Positions 22,099 through 34,889 of a DNA stretch of 64,000 bases are shown here, piece after piece (position 1 is the first letter of the stretch; each line of letters begins with the position of its first letter). The notes beneath the pieces were generated by a model. It was not told where the DNA came from. It saw nothing but the letters and a program-made list of their open reading frames with translations, and made no database searches. Made by a program: the position numbers and the translations under genes. Origin of the DNA: Lunularia cruciata (lineage: Eukaryota > Streptophyta > Marchantiopsida > Lunulariales > Lunulariaceae); assembly GCA_948567375.1 (NCBI GenBank), contig CAOYZS010000005.1:1054001-1118000 (forward strand), given 5' to 3'.

Positions 22099-23127
22099 AA
22101 TGAAGAGAGATCACTCAAGAGTGAAAGATGAATAGGCAGTAGTGTAGTATATGAGTGATGAAAATTTGGAGTTGAGAAGAAAGTTGAGTCAAGGAGAGCA
22201 TGAATTAGAGTGAAGAAGTAGTGGGATTGATAGAAGATTTAGTGATAGTGCATAAACCCAAAGATATAGAAGTGCATGAAGTTACTTAGAAGCCAAAGTT
22301 GAGGTAGACATCAGATTGGATAAGGACCAAATTTAAAATAGGAGGAGGTAGATATGAAGAGGTGCATTGTCTTTTTGGATATGTAGGTTGGTAAAGTTGT
22401 TAGGAAGTAGTCTAGGAAGTTAGATAACTATGAAGAGCTCAACCTATTTAAAGGAGGCCTTCCCAATAAATTGTTGTTCAATGCTCATAATCTTGAGAAT
22501 AGATAAAGTGAAGTGTTGTGAAGAAGTGCTCGTCGCTTGAGCTTAATTCCAAGTATTGATTCTTTGTGTGTGCTTGTGAGTGTTGAAAGAATTCTCAAGT
22601 GCAAGTCATTTTGTTTGTTGGATGTTGGATTCCGCAACCTTGATCTTCATTTTTTGTGTTTGATCCCGAGTGAAGTGCAATCTGAGCAATGCCTTGACAG
22701 ATCTAAGAAGAATTTTAGTGTTGGTTGTATTTTGCATTTGTGAGTGCAGCACTGAGTTGATGTGAGGCAATTTTGATCAAGGAAATTGTGCCTTCAGTGG
22801 AAGGGTGGAACACAATTCTGAGGTGAAGTTGTTTTACAATGAAGTAGCCATTTTTGGGATGGATTGAATCATCACAATCATGTGTTTATTTGGACGTATT
22901 TGAAGTATTGTGATTAGTGAGTGACAAATTGTGGTGATGAGATTGTGATCATTGCTTGTTCTTCTCTTCTAGGTGTGGTTCCTACCCAAGAGGTTAAAGA
23001 AGAATTCAAGACAAACCATGCTTGTCACAGTTTGACTTTGTGTTTGACCAATTTTGACTCGTATCTCTGTGGGAACAAACTTTACTAACCTTATTACCAC
23101 AAAAGTGATATTTGCCAAGTTGTCACA
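22099..23127 (+). mobile_element. Right-hand part of an older LTR (plus)
   Basis: Resumes immediately after element A and contains an internally deleted end of the LTR gene (22099-22323: a coiled-coil scrap, then a tail reading VDIRLD without the usual stop), TATTTAAA near 22445, and the conserved tail ending AAGTTGTCACA at 23127. AGTAT (23128-23132) follows and is the probable target duplication; its mate lies outside the window. Confidence 0.75.
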
Positions 23128-25205
23128 AGTATGCCTACTGCCAATGCAGAAATGAGCAAAGTATGCCCCGTAGAGGAAGAAGGAGGAAGCTCATATGAGA
23201 TTCCTTTGAGAGTGAGGAGATTTAAGACTTTGGAGTAAAGCTCCAATAGAAGAAGTGAGGAGTGCAAAACCTAAAGAACACAAGACTGCAGGAGTCTTTG
23301 ATGGGATATAGTACTTGTCAAAAATTGTCTATCCATTGTTGTTGCAGCTCAAGAAGAAGAGAGAAGAATTAAGAGGCAGTCAAGTAGAGTTGAAAGATGA
23401 ATTGAAAGTAGTACAATACATGAGTGAAGAAAGTTCAAGGTGAAGAAAAAAGCTAATCCGTGGAGAGAGGGAAGTAGAAGAACTTTGGACTAAAGTAGAG
23501 CTAAGAAGGAAGGGGATTGAGAGCCTGACTAAGGATTCTGTAAAGAGAGGCAAAGCATTGATGAAGCAAGAAGATCAAAAGGAGCAGATGGCAAAGACTG
23601 AGACCTTGCAGGTAGAAGTGCATGATGCAAAAGTGGAAGTTATTCATTTGAAAGCTATGGCAACAGTCATGGGATAAGAGTTGGAGAGCTTAAAGACAAG
23701 TGTGGTAGAGAAAGATCAAGCTTGGCAAAGAGAGCTAATTATGCAAAGTTGTGATAAGGAGAGGTTGCACGGGTTGAGCAACTTAGGCAGAGTGGAAGAG
23801 CAACTCAGGCAAAGTATGAAGGAGAAAGAAGCATTAAAGGCTGAGTTGGAAGACAAGGTGAAGATATGTCAGGAGGAGTTGCAGGTGGAGAGAGAGAGAG
23901 AGAAGCTGCAGGTACCTAGGCCAGAGATAATTGAGGAAGTAGTAGGGAGAGTGAAGGCAATGCTAAGCACAACATCAAAAGGTCAGTTAGAAGAAGCAAG
24001 ACTGCATGAACTGAAATTGCTAGTGCAAGAGACAAAGAAGAAGAAAGCAAAGGATGTACAATTGAATAAGTTATTGATTAGTCTGAGAAATTGAGTCAAT
24101 AGGAAGATTTTAGAGGCAAAAGAGAATGTTTGTCTCAGATTAGATTAACAAGAAAGGAGTTAGATGAAATTTGTAATTCAAAAAAGAACATCTGATGTGA
24201 GGTAAGAGAGGTAGGAATGCAAGTTACTTCAGATGAGATTTTAGAGATATTAAAGAAAAGTGGGTCAAAAGATAAATATGTAGATACGATACCCATGAGT
24301 GTAATTGTAGTTCATAGTGAAGAAGTAGAGGAAAAAGTAGAAGATTTAGTAGTATTAGATAGATCCAAAGAAGGAAAAATTGTTGAAGGAACCTAGGGTT
24401 GGAATTTGAAGTCAAGGTTGACTTCAGATTAGAGTAATAATAGTTTTGAGATTTAAAGAGATGCATTGTCATTTTGGATTTGTAAGTTGGTGAAGTTTTT
24501 AGGAAATGGTATTTTAGTTAGATAATTGTCAAAATGCTCAACCTATTTAAAGGAAGCATTTTTAGTGTGATGTTGTTCAGTATTTATATTCTTGAAGTTG
24601 ATAAAGTGAAGTGTTGTAACTCAATGCTCGACATTTTTGCTCAATTTTGAGTATCAATCCTATGTGTTTTTGTGAGCATTTCAAGAAATGTGAGGTACAA
24701 GTTTAGTGAGCTTGTTGGATGTTGGATTCCACAAAGCTGATATTCATTTTGTGTGTTTGATCATGAGTGAAGTGCAATCAAAGCAATGCCTTGACAGATC
24801 TAAAGAATTGTAATGTTGGTAGTATTCTGCATTTGTGAGTGTGATGTGGGATTGATGCAAAGCAATTTTGATTGAGGAAATTTTGCCTTCAATGGAGAGG
24901 TGGAATGCAATTCTATGGTGAAGTTGTTTTGTAGTGAAGTAGCTTTTTGAATCATCACAATCAAGATTGTTTGGAAAGATTTGATGGAGTTGTGATTATG
25001 GAATGTTAATTCATGACAAGACTATGATCAGTGCTTGCTACTCTCTTTTGGGTGTGGTTTCTACCTAAGAGATTAAAGATGCAACCAAGAAGAACTACAT
25101 TATGATCATTTTACTTTGTATTTGACCATTTCTGACTCGTATCTTTATGGGAATGAACTTTATTTACATGATTACAATAAAAGTGATACTTGTTGGGTTA
25201 TCACA
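23128..25205 (+). mobile_element. Right-hand part of a still older LTR (plus) with LTR-gene C-terminus
   Basis: The LTR gene resumes in its acidic linker at 23128, so the LTR ending at 23127 was inserted there. Coiled coil: about 23340-24000, with an open stretch at 23681-24094 (DQAWQRELIMQ, ARLHELKLLVQETKKKK). The tail ends VDFRLE with TAA at 24435-24437. TATTTAAA follows near 24544, and the LTR ends GGGTTATCACA at 25205 with ACTTT (25206-25210) beyond it. Stops near 23440, 23677 and 24092 make it a pseudogene. Confidence 0.75.
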
Positions 25206-27840
25206 ACTTTCATCCACTCAAGAACTCTTTTGTCTTTTTCAACTTTGTGAGTGGGGCCACCAAAACTGCGTAGTTGGCAACAAATCTCCAATAGTATCCT
25301 ACATGGCCAAAGAAGGCTCATAATTTCCTCAAAATCATATGGGACTCTGGTGCCTAAATCACTTTCACCTTTTATACATTCACTTACACATTGTGTCTTG
25401 AGACATGATGCTCTTGGTCATCATGAAGAAAAAAGATTTGGTGTAAGGAGAGTCCTATCAAACAACATCTCTTGAAAGTCTTCCTTAAGAAGGAAAGAAG
25501 ATCTTCCGTATGGCTAAAGGTGCAATAATTGTCAGTGAAGATCTGTAGGAATTTTTGCAAATAGTCCTTGAAGATGGCAATCATCATTTTTGGAATATAG
25601 AATGTGTTACATAAACCAAACTACATACAATTGTATATGTAGGTATCCAATCAATAGTAAAGGTAGCCTATTCTTATCTCCTTCTTGAACGCTAGTTGTA
25701 TCTTGAGAATTCATCTAGGAAACCATAGCATACATATCCTACAACTTGATCCAAGATAGTACCATTGATGGGCAACAAGTGATGATCCTTCTTTGTAGCA
25801 GCATTAGGGTTTTGGAAGCCTTGGCACATGCAAAACTTACTAGTCTTCTTCTTGGATACTACTATGATGAGCAATACCCACTCACTCTTGAATACAAGAA
25901 AAATGGTCCCAACCCAAAGATACTTATTTATAATGTCCTTTACTAGCAATCAGTACTCAAGGTTGAGATAGTACTATTGTTGCTTGACTAGAATTGCTCC
26001 TTCCTCTAGATCAATTTGATGCTCACCAAATTTTCCAAGAATACTTGGCATCTTTTCTATCTTACTAGCAAAACATCTTGCTACTCTATGAATAAAGAAG
26101 TACAGACTTTATATTCATAATTTCTCATGGACTTGGAGATCTTCAACAATATCCCTTTTGCAATAATGATGTCTTGACTATTGTTTGGGTTGATGATGCC
26201 TTCTACATGACTCACTTGACTTACTCCCAAGAGTAAGTCAAGTGACTCTTCTTGACTTTCATGGTGATTACTTCCTTCAAACTTACCATCAATCTTGTAG
26301 CAATCAAGGGAGTTTATGGCACCATCACTTGGCAAATTGTTATCATCGTTTGAAAATTCATCAATATATTCTTCTCTAGATGATAATAGAGAGACCTTCT
26401 TCTACCATGCTATCATAGGTTATGATTTAATCAACTTGGTATCCTAAAAATTCAGTTTGTGCAAGTGCTAGTCAACCTCCACTTGGGCTTCATAGGTTGT
26501 GATTTCCTCAACTTGGTATCTTAAAATTTTAGTTTGTGCAATTGCTATTTAACCTCCACTTGGCCTCCATACAACCATGGTCTTCCTATCAATATTGGAT
26601 AAGCTATCTTTGTTACCAAACAAGGAATGATGTAATCAAGATGAAAGGTTAGTCCCATAATGATAGTGGGGATGTTGGTCAATATACCATGAGGTCTCTA
26701 TCTACTTTGATCTGCAAACTTAAGGATTTTATGGGGTAGGCTCAAAAGTAATATAGCAAAGGTTATAAGCCCTCCTTCATCATGATGTTCACTCTTGATC
26801 TTGAATCAATAGGCACTAATAAGATCATGCAATTATCGATTTCTATTGCTACTTCTAGGGAATCCAAATCCTCTACTTCTATCCAATAGATAGTTGGAAG
26901 GTCAAATTTCCTTTTGCTCTACACTCACAAAAGAGCTAAGGCCAACCAGTTTTTGTACAACTTTTTGTCCTCCATTAGTTGTATGAATGTTACATTTGCT
27001 TTCAAGGATCCCAAGTCTACAATGATTTCATATACTATTACTCCCAATAACAAATCAACTCTTCATCCTCTCTTCTTTGGGACATTATGTGGGAGGTAAC
27101 CTTGTGAAGGTAGCACTTTGTATTGTTGGCTTGTAGGCCTTGCTTATGTTGGATGATATCTTCTTGTTATATGAGGTCATTGTCACAGTAAGGTGCATTG
27201 GAGCAATGGTTAGTGTTGGGAAAGAGGCTTAAGTCAATAGCAGCTTGAGGTTAGATTCTCCATCATTTTTTGACATGATGAAGTACCTTGATTGCACTTG
27301 ATTATAATTATCCTTGGATGTTAATTCCATTATGCTAGGACCATTGCCTCTAGTACTTGCACCTTCTAGATTTCCATATTAGGGAGCTTTTGAACTTGTT
27401 GTATATCAAGAAGGTATTTAATGGCAAACAAACCATATGTTTGTGTTTCTTTGGCTCCTTCCTACACAAGAACTTCTCTTTATGTTCATGCAGTTGCCTT
27501 CTTTTAATGTCTTTGGTCCTCCCTTAGCATGATCTTAGCTAGGAGTTTCAACTCCTTCTTAGACATGATTTTCTTAGGATAAACTCTCTTTCTTTGGTTT
27601 TGAGGAATTTTTCAATTTTCATGGAGATAAGTTACTTACTTCATGCCTTTGTGATTGAGTATCTACTCAATTCACCTCCAAGTCTGGCCAACCTTCCTCA
27701 TCTAATAGAAGAGTGTCTCCACCTCTAGGATCTTCTAAGATTACCTGTAAACATCTACCTCTTCTTTAGTCTAAGGGGACATGCTTATAAACTGCACTTG
27801 AGGTTTGGGCATCGGCAGTTGGGGACAATTGAGCTAGTAC
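25206..27840 (-). pseudogene. Old gag-pol (protease/RT part) of a minus-strand element, split by 27846-44453
   Basis: Degenerate Ty3/gypsy pol, homologous along its length to 33400-35300. RT: KKKTSKFCMCQGFQNPNAAT and DHHLLPINGTILDQV (about 25692-25900), and the palm site reading FTDNYC (about 25530) where the better copy has FIDDFC, so the second catalytic Asp is Asn. The protease loop near 26781-26810 reads IDSRSRVNIM against IDLGSGVNVM at 34980: the Asp stays but the Gly is lost. HVEGIINPNNSQDIIIAKG (about 26110-26210) matches the pre-RT domain. Its gag continues at 44459. Confidence 0.78.
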
Positions 27841-27845
27841 ATGCT
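27841..27845. repeat. Target-site duplication ATGCT (left) of the 27846-44453 element
   Basis: ATGCT immediately left of the LTR end; the partner is at 44454-44458 beyond the other terminus. A matching 5-mer 16.6 kb away marks both ends of one insertion. Confidence 0.93.
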
Positions 27846-30800
27846 TGTGACAACCCGGCAAATATCACTTTTGCGGTAATCAGGTAAGTAAAGTTTGTTC
27901 CCGTAGAGATACGATTTAGAATTGGTCAAATATGAAAAACCATAACCTGTAGTTCTTCTTGGGTTCCTCTTTAATGTCTTAGGTAGAAACTACACCCAGA
28001 AGAGAGTAACAAGCTCACAATCTTGACAACTTGTCACAAATACACACACCCATAATCACAACATAGCAAATTCTGTCCAAAAAAATCTTGATTATGATGA
28101 TTCAGATTCTCCCGAAGATAGCACTTCATTGCAAAACGAATTTCCTCAAAATTGTGATCCACCCCTCCACTAAAGGCACAACTTCCCCAATCAAAATTGC
28201 TTTACATTAACTCAAAGCTGCACTCACAAATACAGAATACTACCAACACTACAATTCCTCTCAGATCTGTCAAGGCATTGCTCCGATTGCACTTCACTCA
28301 AGATCAAACACACAGAATGAAGATCAAGGTTGTGGAATCTAACATCCCACAAGCACATTGACTTGCACTTTGAATTTTTCCATACACTCACAAACCCACA
28401 CGTAGAGTTGATACTCAGAATTAAGCTCAAGCAATGAGCATTGAAATCAGCACTTAGCTTTATCTATCTTCAAAAATTATGAATACTGAACAACATTATA
28501 CCGTGAATGCCTCCTTTAAGTAGTAGAGCAATCAATAGTTGCTAACAACTATACCATTCTATAACAACTCTTCCAACCTAAAAATCCAAAATGACAAACC
28601 ACCTCTTCATATTTGCCTCTTCAAATCTCAAAACTGTTTGTACTCTGATTTGATGTCAATCTCTTCATCGGCTTTCAAACCCGATGATCTTCCTATTACT
28701 TCTCCTTCTTTGGGTTTATCTGATTCTACTAATTCCTTCACTATTTCTACTACTTCTTCACTAGGAACTATAATTGAGGTCATGTGTAATCCATCTACTC
28801 CTTTATCTTGCAACCCACTCTTCTTTAAGGTCTAGAAGGACAAGTTCAAAGACACTTGAATTCCTACTTCTACAACATTGGACTTCTTCTCCTCTGTCAC
28901 ACTACTTCTAATTCTCTCTAACTCTGAATTCACTAAATCTAATTTGAGACTGACATTGTCTCCTATTTCTAACATCTTTCTATCTTCTTGCTCCCTCAAT
29001 CGGATTAGTAGAGTGTTCATATCAACATCTTTGGCTCTCCTCTTTGGAGTTTCCTGCACAAGCAACTTTAACTCGTGTAGTCTTGCTTCTTTCAATCTTC
29101 CTTCAGCCTCAGTGCACAACATTCCTCTCAACTTTCCCACAACATCTCCTACTGACTCCAATGCATACCCTTGAGATCGCTCTACCTTCAACTTCTCCCG
29201 GTACATCTTCAACTCATCTTTGCACTTAGCAGCAAGCATCTTCTTGTCCTCCGCATAATGAGAACTCTGTAACTCAGCACTTTGTACCAACTCTCTCAGC
29301 CTTTCTTCTTCTTGATTTCTGACCGCCAACTCTCTCTACCATGCTTGATCCTTCCTGGCTGCACTCTTCCTCAAGCTTTCTAACTCCTGCTCCATCACTG
29401 CTGCCATTGCTTTCACATGAATACTCTTGATATGCACTTCACTGACCTCCTCTTTCATCTTGGTCAGCAACATCGTCTGCTCCTTCAACCTTCGGCTTGC
29501 CGCTGCATTTCTCTCCCTCTTGACTCAAAACTCTCTTGCAATTTCTTGAAAGTCTTCTTCCTCAAGATTGTATCCACCCAAAGCTCTTCAACTTCCTTGT
29601 CTCTTCAGGTTACACGCTCATGCAATCCCTTCACTTCAGCCAGCAGATACTTCACCACCTGCAACTCATTTGTCACCTTCATACAATCTTGTGGGATTAC
29701 CTTCTAGTGCTCTTTCAACAGCTCCAACAATGGAGTTACAACATGCAATAAATACTATATTCCTCCAAAGTTCTCTTTGTCTTTGGCCCCATCTCTGTAC
29801 TTTGCCTCTTCTGTGGCTCCTTCTTCCAAAGTCTCGATCTTTGTACCTTCAGCAATACTACCTTCAAGCTTCCTTCTTCCTTACCTGCTAAAATTGGGCC
29901 CGCAAGGTACTCCTTCTTTTGCTCAGCCCCCTTCTCTTCCATGACCAGGGCTACACAAGGATTAGCATTTCCCTTTATACTATCAACCATCGCATGAAAA
30001 GCTTCATCTTCTTTTGCTTCAGCCAATTGCTGAACTTCATCTTCACCCTCACTCTCACTTCTGGATTCCCCACTTTGTAACATGAGTTCTGCTTCTTCTG
30101 AATCTTCTCCTATAGACTCTGTCTCCCCTTCAGACCCAGTTTCTGAAGGTTCTTCTTTCACCGCCTTCTTACACCATAGAACGAGTCTTCGGGTCTTTCT
30201 TTGTGTTGGAGGCAACTCTGCTTCTTTGGGTTTATTTTGCTTCTTTGTCTTCGGGCTTATGACTTTTTCCATCTCCCGTTGTCCCGTTCTCAAGAAATGA
30301 TCATCACTAGCTCGTAGGTGTGCCATGTACTTCTGTTCTTCTTCATCCACTTCCCATATCAAATCAGGATGAAAATGTGACACCATGCAACACCTCTCCT
30401 CCGCTGTCAGCAAATTCAACTTGTAGTAGAAATGTGATGCAAACAGTGTGAAATAATGTGGAGGCAAATTTTTCCTCCAATTGACAACCATCTGCCTCGT
30501 TTGCTATGGAAACACTTTGCCCTGTTCACCTTCGCTCTTGCAAACATCTGGTGAAAAAAAACCACCTGCTGCATATTCATGTAAGTTGTTTGTTTAGGTT
30601 TGAACATTGCCATTATCATCCCCATGATCCTTTGTTTAATAGAGTCCCGATAAGACTCCACCTTGTAACCATTTGTTGTGTGTGGAGCAAAGAACAAATT
30701 GCATATGTCCGTTGTCTCCTCTGCAGCATCACACTTCCGATGGAAGGTGATCCCAGTTGGTTCTCTTGCTTCCTTCCCCAACACTAACCTCCAATCCGAC

Positions 30801-31589
30801 TCAGTCCATCGAGCCTGATTTCCTCTCTTCTCTTCAACTTTAGGACCTTCCTCACAATTACTGGCAACTATCTTTGCCATGACTCTTGGGAAACTGAAAT
30901 TCTAGTTCCACGCTAAAAAAGTAATATGAAATCTATTCAAGACCTCGATTCTTACTACGACATCCAACCTCCAAATTGAAAAACTTCTTACTGCAAGGGT
31001 GTTCTTGACCTTCTTTCCCATGATCTACTCTCGTTCTTTGCCACTGGAAGACTATTCCCTCTCCTGGACGAGACACTCTAACCCCTTCTAGATTTCGGAA
31101 AATTTCACTCGCAATCGGCTTCTTGACATGCACTACTGCAGGACGACTACTGAGAAGAACATGAAATCTACTTGACATATTCAATTTTCCCCTATGCAAT
31201 TGCAATTTTATATTACCTCCAATTGCAGTCATTCTTCAGTCAATTTCAAAATAGACTCCTTCTTCTTCTACGTGTTGATGTCCTGTCACTATCAAGACAT
31301 GCTTCTTTTGCATCCACCATTTCTTGAAGTGTACTTTCTTGCCATGTAGAAAGGTTATTAGACCATCTTCGTATCGGCCTTTCCTGCCCAATCCGAACAT
31401 GATGGTCTTTGGACTTGTTTCTTTGTACTCTCCTTTTGAGTACTTCCATTTTCCGACCTGAAGTCGACTTCCTTGGATTCCTTCCAAAGACACTCTTGTC
31501 CATTCTTTTCTTTGTACTTTGGTTTTCTTGCTTACTTCTTCTCCAAACACTAACAAAACAGAAAAAAAACAAAAAATGTGGGCACGACA
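27846..31589 (-). repeat. 3' LTR (3744 bp) of the 27846-44453 element
   Basis: Begins TGTCGTGCCCACA at 31589, directly after the polypurine tract, and ends GGGTTGTCACA at 27846. Contains TATAAAA (31206-31212), the LTR gene (28628-31178) and the conserved tail. Confidence 0.93.
28628..31178 (-). pseudogene. LTR-encoded coiled-coil protein in the 3' LTR
   Basis: ATG at 31178 (MSSRFHVLLSSRPA), 34 nt from the TATA box (T at 31212). Parts in order: PIASEIFRNLEGVRVSRPGEG; VASNCEEGPKVEEKRGN; DWRLVLGKEAREPTG; GYKVESYRDSIKQ; MQQVVFFHQMFA; NLPPHYFTLFASHFYYKLN; HPDLIWEVDEEEQ; basic/acidic linker (29900-30300); coiled coil (28950-29700, with stops); tail reading SSGLKADEEIDIKSE, stop at 28628, four codons past the usual site. 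About 2551 nt, close to the other full copies. Several frameshifts and stops, for example near 30480 and 30930. Confidence 0.85.
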
Positions 31590-31605
31590 TACCCCCTCCC
31601 TCAAA
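31590..31605 (-). other. Polypurine tract of the 27846-44453 element
   Basis: On the minus strand TTTGAGGGAGGGGGTA abuts the LTR start. It follows the integrase C-terminus (about 31610-31780). Confidence 0.85.
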
Positions 31606-31609
31606 TGTG

Positions 31610-32830
31610 AGCATCCCCGCAAACACTGACAACCGGTTCTTTATACAAACTTGGATCCGTGGTCCAATATTTTCTAACCCTCCACCCGTTACGCGAGTGG
31701 CAAAATGATTGCCTTCCAAGTCTGCAAGAATAGATCCATTTGCAGATATGTGCATAACACGATATGGCTCCATCTACCTCAAATGTAGTTTCCTTGGAAA
31801 AAATATGCGGCGATTGTCATATAACAAGACCAAGTCACCTTCTTGAACAACAACAAGCTTGATTCTCTTATCGTGCCTGACTTTCCGATGTTCTTGTACT
31901 TCCTTTGTGGTTTGCATTGCATTGTCCCTTTTCTCTTTTAACCACATCAGTTGATGGATCCAAAGATCTTGCCTTTCTTCCTCCAACAATCATCCTTTGC
32001 AAAGAATCCAATATGTCGGTACTTCAAATTCAACTAGTAGTATGGGATGCAATCCGTATGTCAAGAAATAGGGAGTTTGCTTGGTGGTAATCTTTTCATT
32101 TTTTCTATATGCCCTCAAAACTACAGTTAACTTTGTGTCCCAATCTGTCACCTTGTTCAACATTTTACACAACAATCCATTGGCCTTCTTTGTTAGTCTA
32201 TTTGCTTTTGGATTGTAGAGAGTTGTCTTCCGATGTTTAATTTAGAAGTTTTTGGTTAATGCTTCCACCATAGAGTTCAGAAAATGAGTTCCCCAATCAC
32301 TGACCAATTCCAGAGGACACATGTAACGGGAAATGATGTTCCGGAAGAAAAATTCTGCAACTGTTTCCGCATCATCTCTTCGTATTGCCTATGCTTCTAC
32401 CATCTTGGTAGCATCATCAGTGCATACCAAGATATACCTCTTTCTTGTGACTTGGCTTACTGGTTGAATTGGACCCACGAAATCAATGCCCCATTTCTCA
32501 AATGGATCCAATGGCAAAATTGGTTTCAAAGGCCTCTGGGAAGTCACTGTCGGTTTTCTTGTTCTTTGATAGGCATCACAACTTTGAATATGGGCATAAG
32601 TATCTTTATACATTGTAGGCCACCAATACCCTACTGAAAGGATTTTCTTCACAGTATTCTTCAGGGCATAGTGTCCTATCGATGCTTCAGAGTGTAAGGA
32701 TTGAATGACTGCTCCAACTTTGTATGCCTCCAAACATCTCTGAAGTACTTCATCTTTGCCCATCTTAAACAAAATGTTGTGTTTAAATTGGTACGGTCCC
32801 GTCTTCTTGGAGAAGACTGCCCTTTGCTAC
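31610..32830 (-). pseudogene. Integrase of the 27846-44453 element
   Basis: Reading down the minus strand: zinc-binding half with GHYALKNTVKKIL and CDAYQRTRK (32540-32690); EKWGIDFVGPIQP (about 32475-32515); first catalytic Asp in VCTDDATKMVEA; second in LELVSDWGTHFLN (about 32290); third-residue region YNPKANRLTKKANG (about 32200), where the expected Glu of TEK is Lys. The C-terminal part has LYDNRRIFFPRKLHLR (31774-31830) and MEPYRVMHISANGS. No chromodomain follows. The CDAY replacement of the usual CxxC is shared with all copies here. Broken by stops and frameshifts. Confidence 0.85.
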
Positions 32831-32895
32831 AGGTCTAGCCCCTCAAGACAATGATAAGTATGCAGATAGTGATATTCGGCCGCATACCTCATACT

Positions 32896-34735
32896 TCAAA
32901 CAGCCATCAGATGATATAGCTCTTCATTAGGAAACCGATCATCAACTTCCAAGTCTTGGTCTTGAGTTTCTAACCTAGATAAGAATTCCGCATTCAAATG
33001 CAAAGCTCCCTTCCTTACTTGTATAGTGTATGTGAATTCTTGTAACAACAAGATCCATCTTGCAATTTGCCCAAACAAATCTGCCTTCTTGACCAAATGT
33101 TGCAATGCGTAATGGTCAACATAGAAGAAAAACTCGTATCTCAGTAGGTAGTAGTGACAATTCTTGCAGGCATACACCATTCCGAGTGCTTCTCTTTCAA
33201 TTGTTGAATAGTTCTTTTTTAAGACTGATAGTTGTCGGCTGGCATAATAAACCGGATAGTCCTTCTTCTTCTTGTCCTTCTGACTTAAGGTGAATCCGAT
33301 TGCCATGGACAAAGTGTCCACATACACATGAAAAGGGGTGTCCCAATTTGGGGCCCTTATAATTGGTGCTTAAACCAGTTTCTTCCTCAATACATGGAAA
33401 GCATCTTCTTGTTCTGCTTCCCATAAGTAGTCCTTGGACTTCTTCAGTAGCTTTGTAAGGGATGCAGCAAGCACCGCATAGTTTGAAACAAAGTGTTTGT
33501 AGTATCCGACATGTCCTAAGAAGCCTCTCAGATCCTGGATGTTCTTTGGGGATTCCAAAGCTGAGATTACTTTGACCTTCTCAACATCAACTTGAATACC
33601 TCGGCTTGACACCCAATGCCCCAGAAGAATTCCCTCCTTCATTGTGAAGAAGCATTTCTCCGGGTGTAATGACAAACCGGCAAAATGACACCTTTCAAAA
33701 GTTTAGTGAAGGTAATCCAAATGTACATCTCTTTGCCCAAACACACAAAAATCATCAATAAAGACTTCCACAAATTTGCGCAAAAAATCCTTGAAGATTG
33801 CATTCATCATCCGCTGGAAAGTAGCGGGAGCATTACACAACCCCAAAGGGCATCTGATTGTAAGTGAAAGTGCCTCAATTGGTAGTGAATGTAGTTTTAT
33901 CCTTGTCCTCTTCTTGGATGGATACTTGATTGTACACTAAAAATCCATTGAGAAAACTATAACAAGGGTGACCAGCTTCTTGGTCCAAAAAGGTATTGGT
34001 AAAAGGCAAAGGATGACGATCCTTCCTCATCACTGCGTTCAATTTGCAAAAATATGGGCACACTCAAATCTTTCCTGTCTTCTTCTCCGGAACAATGAGT
34101 ATGAGGGAAACCCACTCATTGCTCAAGACAAGAAAGATTATTCTGGCCCCTAAGTACTTATCAATTTCATCTTTCACCAAGAGGGAGTACTTTGGGTTCA
34201 AACGGTATTTTCTTTGCTAAACTGGAACTGCACCTTCAACCAGATCAATCCGGTGTTCTCCAAATTCTTGTGGAATACCCAATGTTTGATCAATAGACCA
34301 GGCAAATACATCCTGGAATTCTATAAATAGGGCAGTGTATCCTGCCAACTCCTCCAGAGTGACTATCTTTGAAATCTTCAAAAATTTTCCTTCAGTCAAG
34401 ACAACATCTTGACAATCATAGGGGTTGATGACTCCTTCCACATTGTTTACTCGGCTCAATCCAAGCCAAACTGCAGTCAAACCTCCTCCCTCCAAGTCTT
34501 GTTCACCCAAGGCAATGTCATATGGGTCTTCATCTTTGACTTCTACCTCATAACATTCCAAGTAATTGACTTGGACTTCATCTTCAGAGTCTTTTGAAGA
34601 CAAAGGCGATGAATCTTTGTCTTCTGACAAAGTTGTTTCCCTGAGGTGAGGAACCTTCATCCAACTCATGGTCACCAACTTCTGATCTTCGGACAAAATG
34701 TCCTTGAACCATAACTTTTGTTGGTGCCAATCCAC
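32896..34735 (-). pseudogene. Reverse transcriptase and RNase H of the 27846-44453 element
   Basis: RT: FCKLNAVMRKDRHPLPFTNTFLDQ and SFLNGFLVYNQVSIQEEDKDKT (33875-34063), and the palm site FIDDFCVFGQRDVH (about 33725-33770), typical of the non-chromodomain plant Ty3/gypsy branch. HWVSSRGIQVDVEKVKVI and LRGFLGHVGYYKHF (33480-33630) form the connection region. RNase H (32896-33327): YVDTLSMAIGFTLSQ, the Glu in IEREALGMVYA, the Asp in YVDHYALQHLV, and AEFLSRLE where related elements have Asp. A conserved pre-RT domain lies at 34217-34735. At least four frame changes or stops. Confidence 0.87.
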
Positions 34736-34889
34736 AATAACCTAGGCATTGTACAGCCAAGGTCTTTGGATCAAGAGAGGGTAACCAATTCTGGTTACTA
34801 GTCGTAACACAATGTAATTTTACTTAAAGAGCACCCCTCTTATGATCATAGTGATGTTTGACAGCATGCCCAAAGGCCGTCTCTTGGTT

